This document shows positions 63,966 through 64,000 of a stretch of 64,000 bases of DNA, piece after piece. A program made the translations under genes and the position numbers. Every line of letters starts with the position of its first letter. Within the stretch, counting starts at the first letter, position 1. Source of the DNA: Aquimarina atlantica (lineage in GTDB: Bacteria > Bacteroidota > Bacteroidia > Flavobacteriales > Flavobacteriaceae); NCBI RefSeq assembly GCF_000626715.1, contig NZ_AQRA01000005.1, positions 310,001-374,000 of the forward strand, in the 5' to 3' direction. The notes below the pieces were generated by a model that was given only the letters and a program-made list of their open reading frames with translations, was not told the origin of the DNA and ran no database searches.

Positions 63966-64000
63966 ATGTCGACAGTAGAATTAAAAATGCCCAAAATGGG
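63966..64000 (+). CDS. Start of a lipoyl-domain acyltransferase (E2), cut by the window end
   Basis: Only 12 codons are present: MSTVELKMPKMG, the opening of a lipoyl domain as found in E2 subunits of 2-oxo acid dehydrogenases. The operator in front suggests co-regulation with the paa genes. Confidence 0.65.
   Translation, partial: MSTVELKMPKM

Overview
The window reads as chromosome of a marine flavobacterium (Bacteroidetes, Flavobacteriaceae; the layout suggests Aquimarina or a close relative, which is inference). The signs are AT-rich DNA, genes with A-rich leaders and no Shine-Dalgarno, promoters of the TTTG-N19/20-TAnnTTTG type, a secreted protease with a type IX C-terminal sorting domain, GSCFA and TPM/LemA genes, and an alaS-M23-merR-lemA neighbourhood that is common in this family. 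No tRNA, rRNA or CRISPR was seen.

Region 1 (1-22176) is an unusual array of short unrelated genes. Almost all lie on the + strand, and they are joined by about 30 copies of one 18-19 bp seam, consensus AAAAGTTCAATAAACGAT(G). The seam often supplies the stop codon of the gene on its left and the start codon of the gene on its right. Cargo includes a caspase-like protein, two PIN-domain proteins, four HEPN-type proteins, an Mrr-like nuclease, small membrane proteins and lipoproteins, a large secreted M23 protein and many orphans. A 149 bp non-coding unit with a strong hairpin occurs twice, bounded by seams on both sides, and a diverged relative occurs once. Two seams carry attC-like imperfect hairpins; most do not. 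The array is interrupted (13565-17610) by minus-strand genes of different character: a membrane-anchored trypsin-like protease, a secreted partner, a PD-(D/E)XK-like protein and a ParE-toxin remnant cut off at a seam. No integrase is present.

Region 2 (22703-35524) looks like a dedicated export locus for a small peptide. It holds a private S26 signal peptidase, a 74-residue NVEALA-like precursor with two cysteines, a strong hairpin, a 6-bladed beta-propeller lipoprotein, a CxxC redoxin lipoprotein, an HlyD-type adaptor, two overlapping RND pump genes, a TolC-like channel, and a TlpA-like oxidoreductase after a terminator. The region 35525-36822 is mostly non-coding, with palindromes, 22 bp tandem repeats and a small minus-strand gene.

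Region 3 (36823-50566) is ordinary core genome: a minus-strand run M23-capA-merR-lemA-TPM-TPM, divergent alaS and a GSCFA gene, a lipoprotein, an aromatic amino acid hydroxylase, a secreted serine endopeptidase with a T9SS tail, and a META-domain lipoprotein.

Region 4 (50816-64000) is a phenylacetate catabolic cluster: a TetR regulator, then paaE-A-B-C-D, a VOC-family gene, paaG-H-I-J-Z, an enoyl-CoA hydratase (paaF-like), paaY and the start of a lipoyl-domain acyltransferase. PaaABCE epoxidise phenylacetyl-CoA, PaaG isomerises it, PaaZ opens and oxidises the ring, and PaaF/H/J finish beta-oxidation to acetyl-CoA and succinyl-CoA. A perfect 20 bp palindrome over the paaE promoter is the likely TetR operator, and a related palindrome precedes the last gene. 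PaaZ carries an extra C-terminal DinB-like domain.
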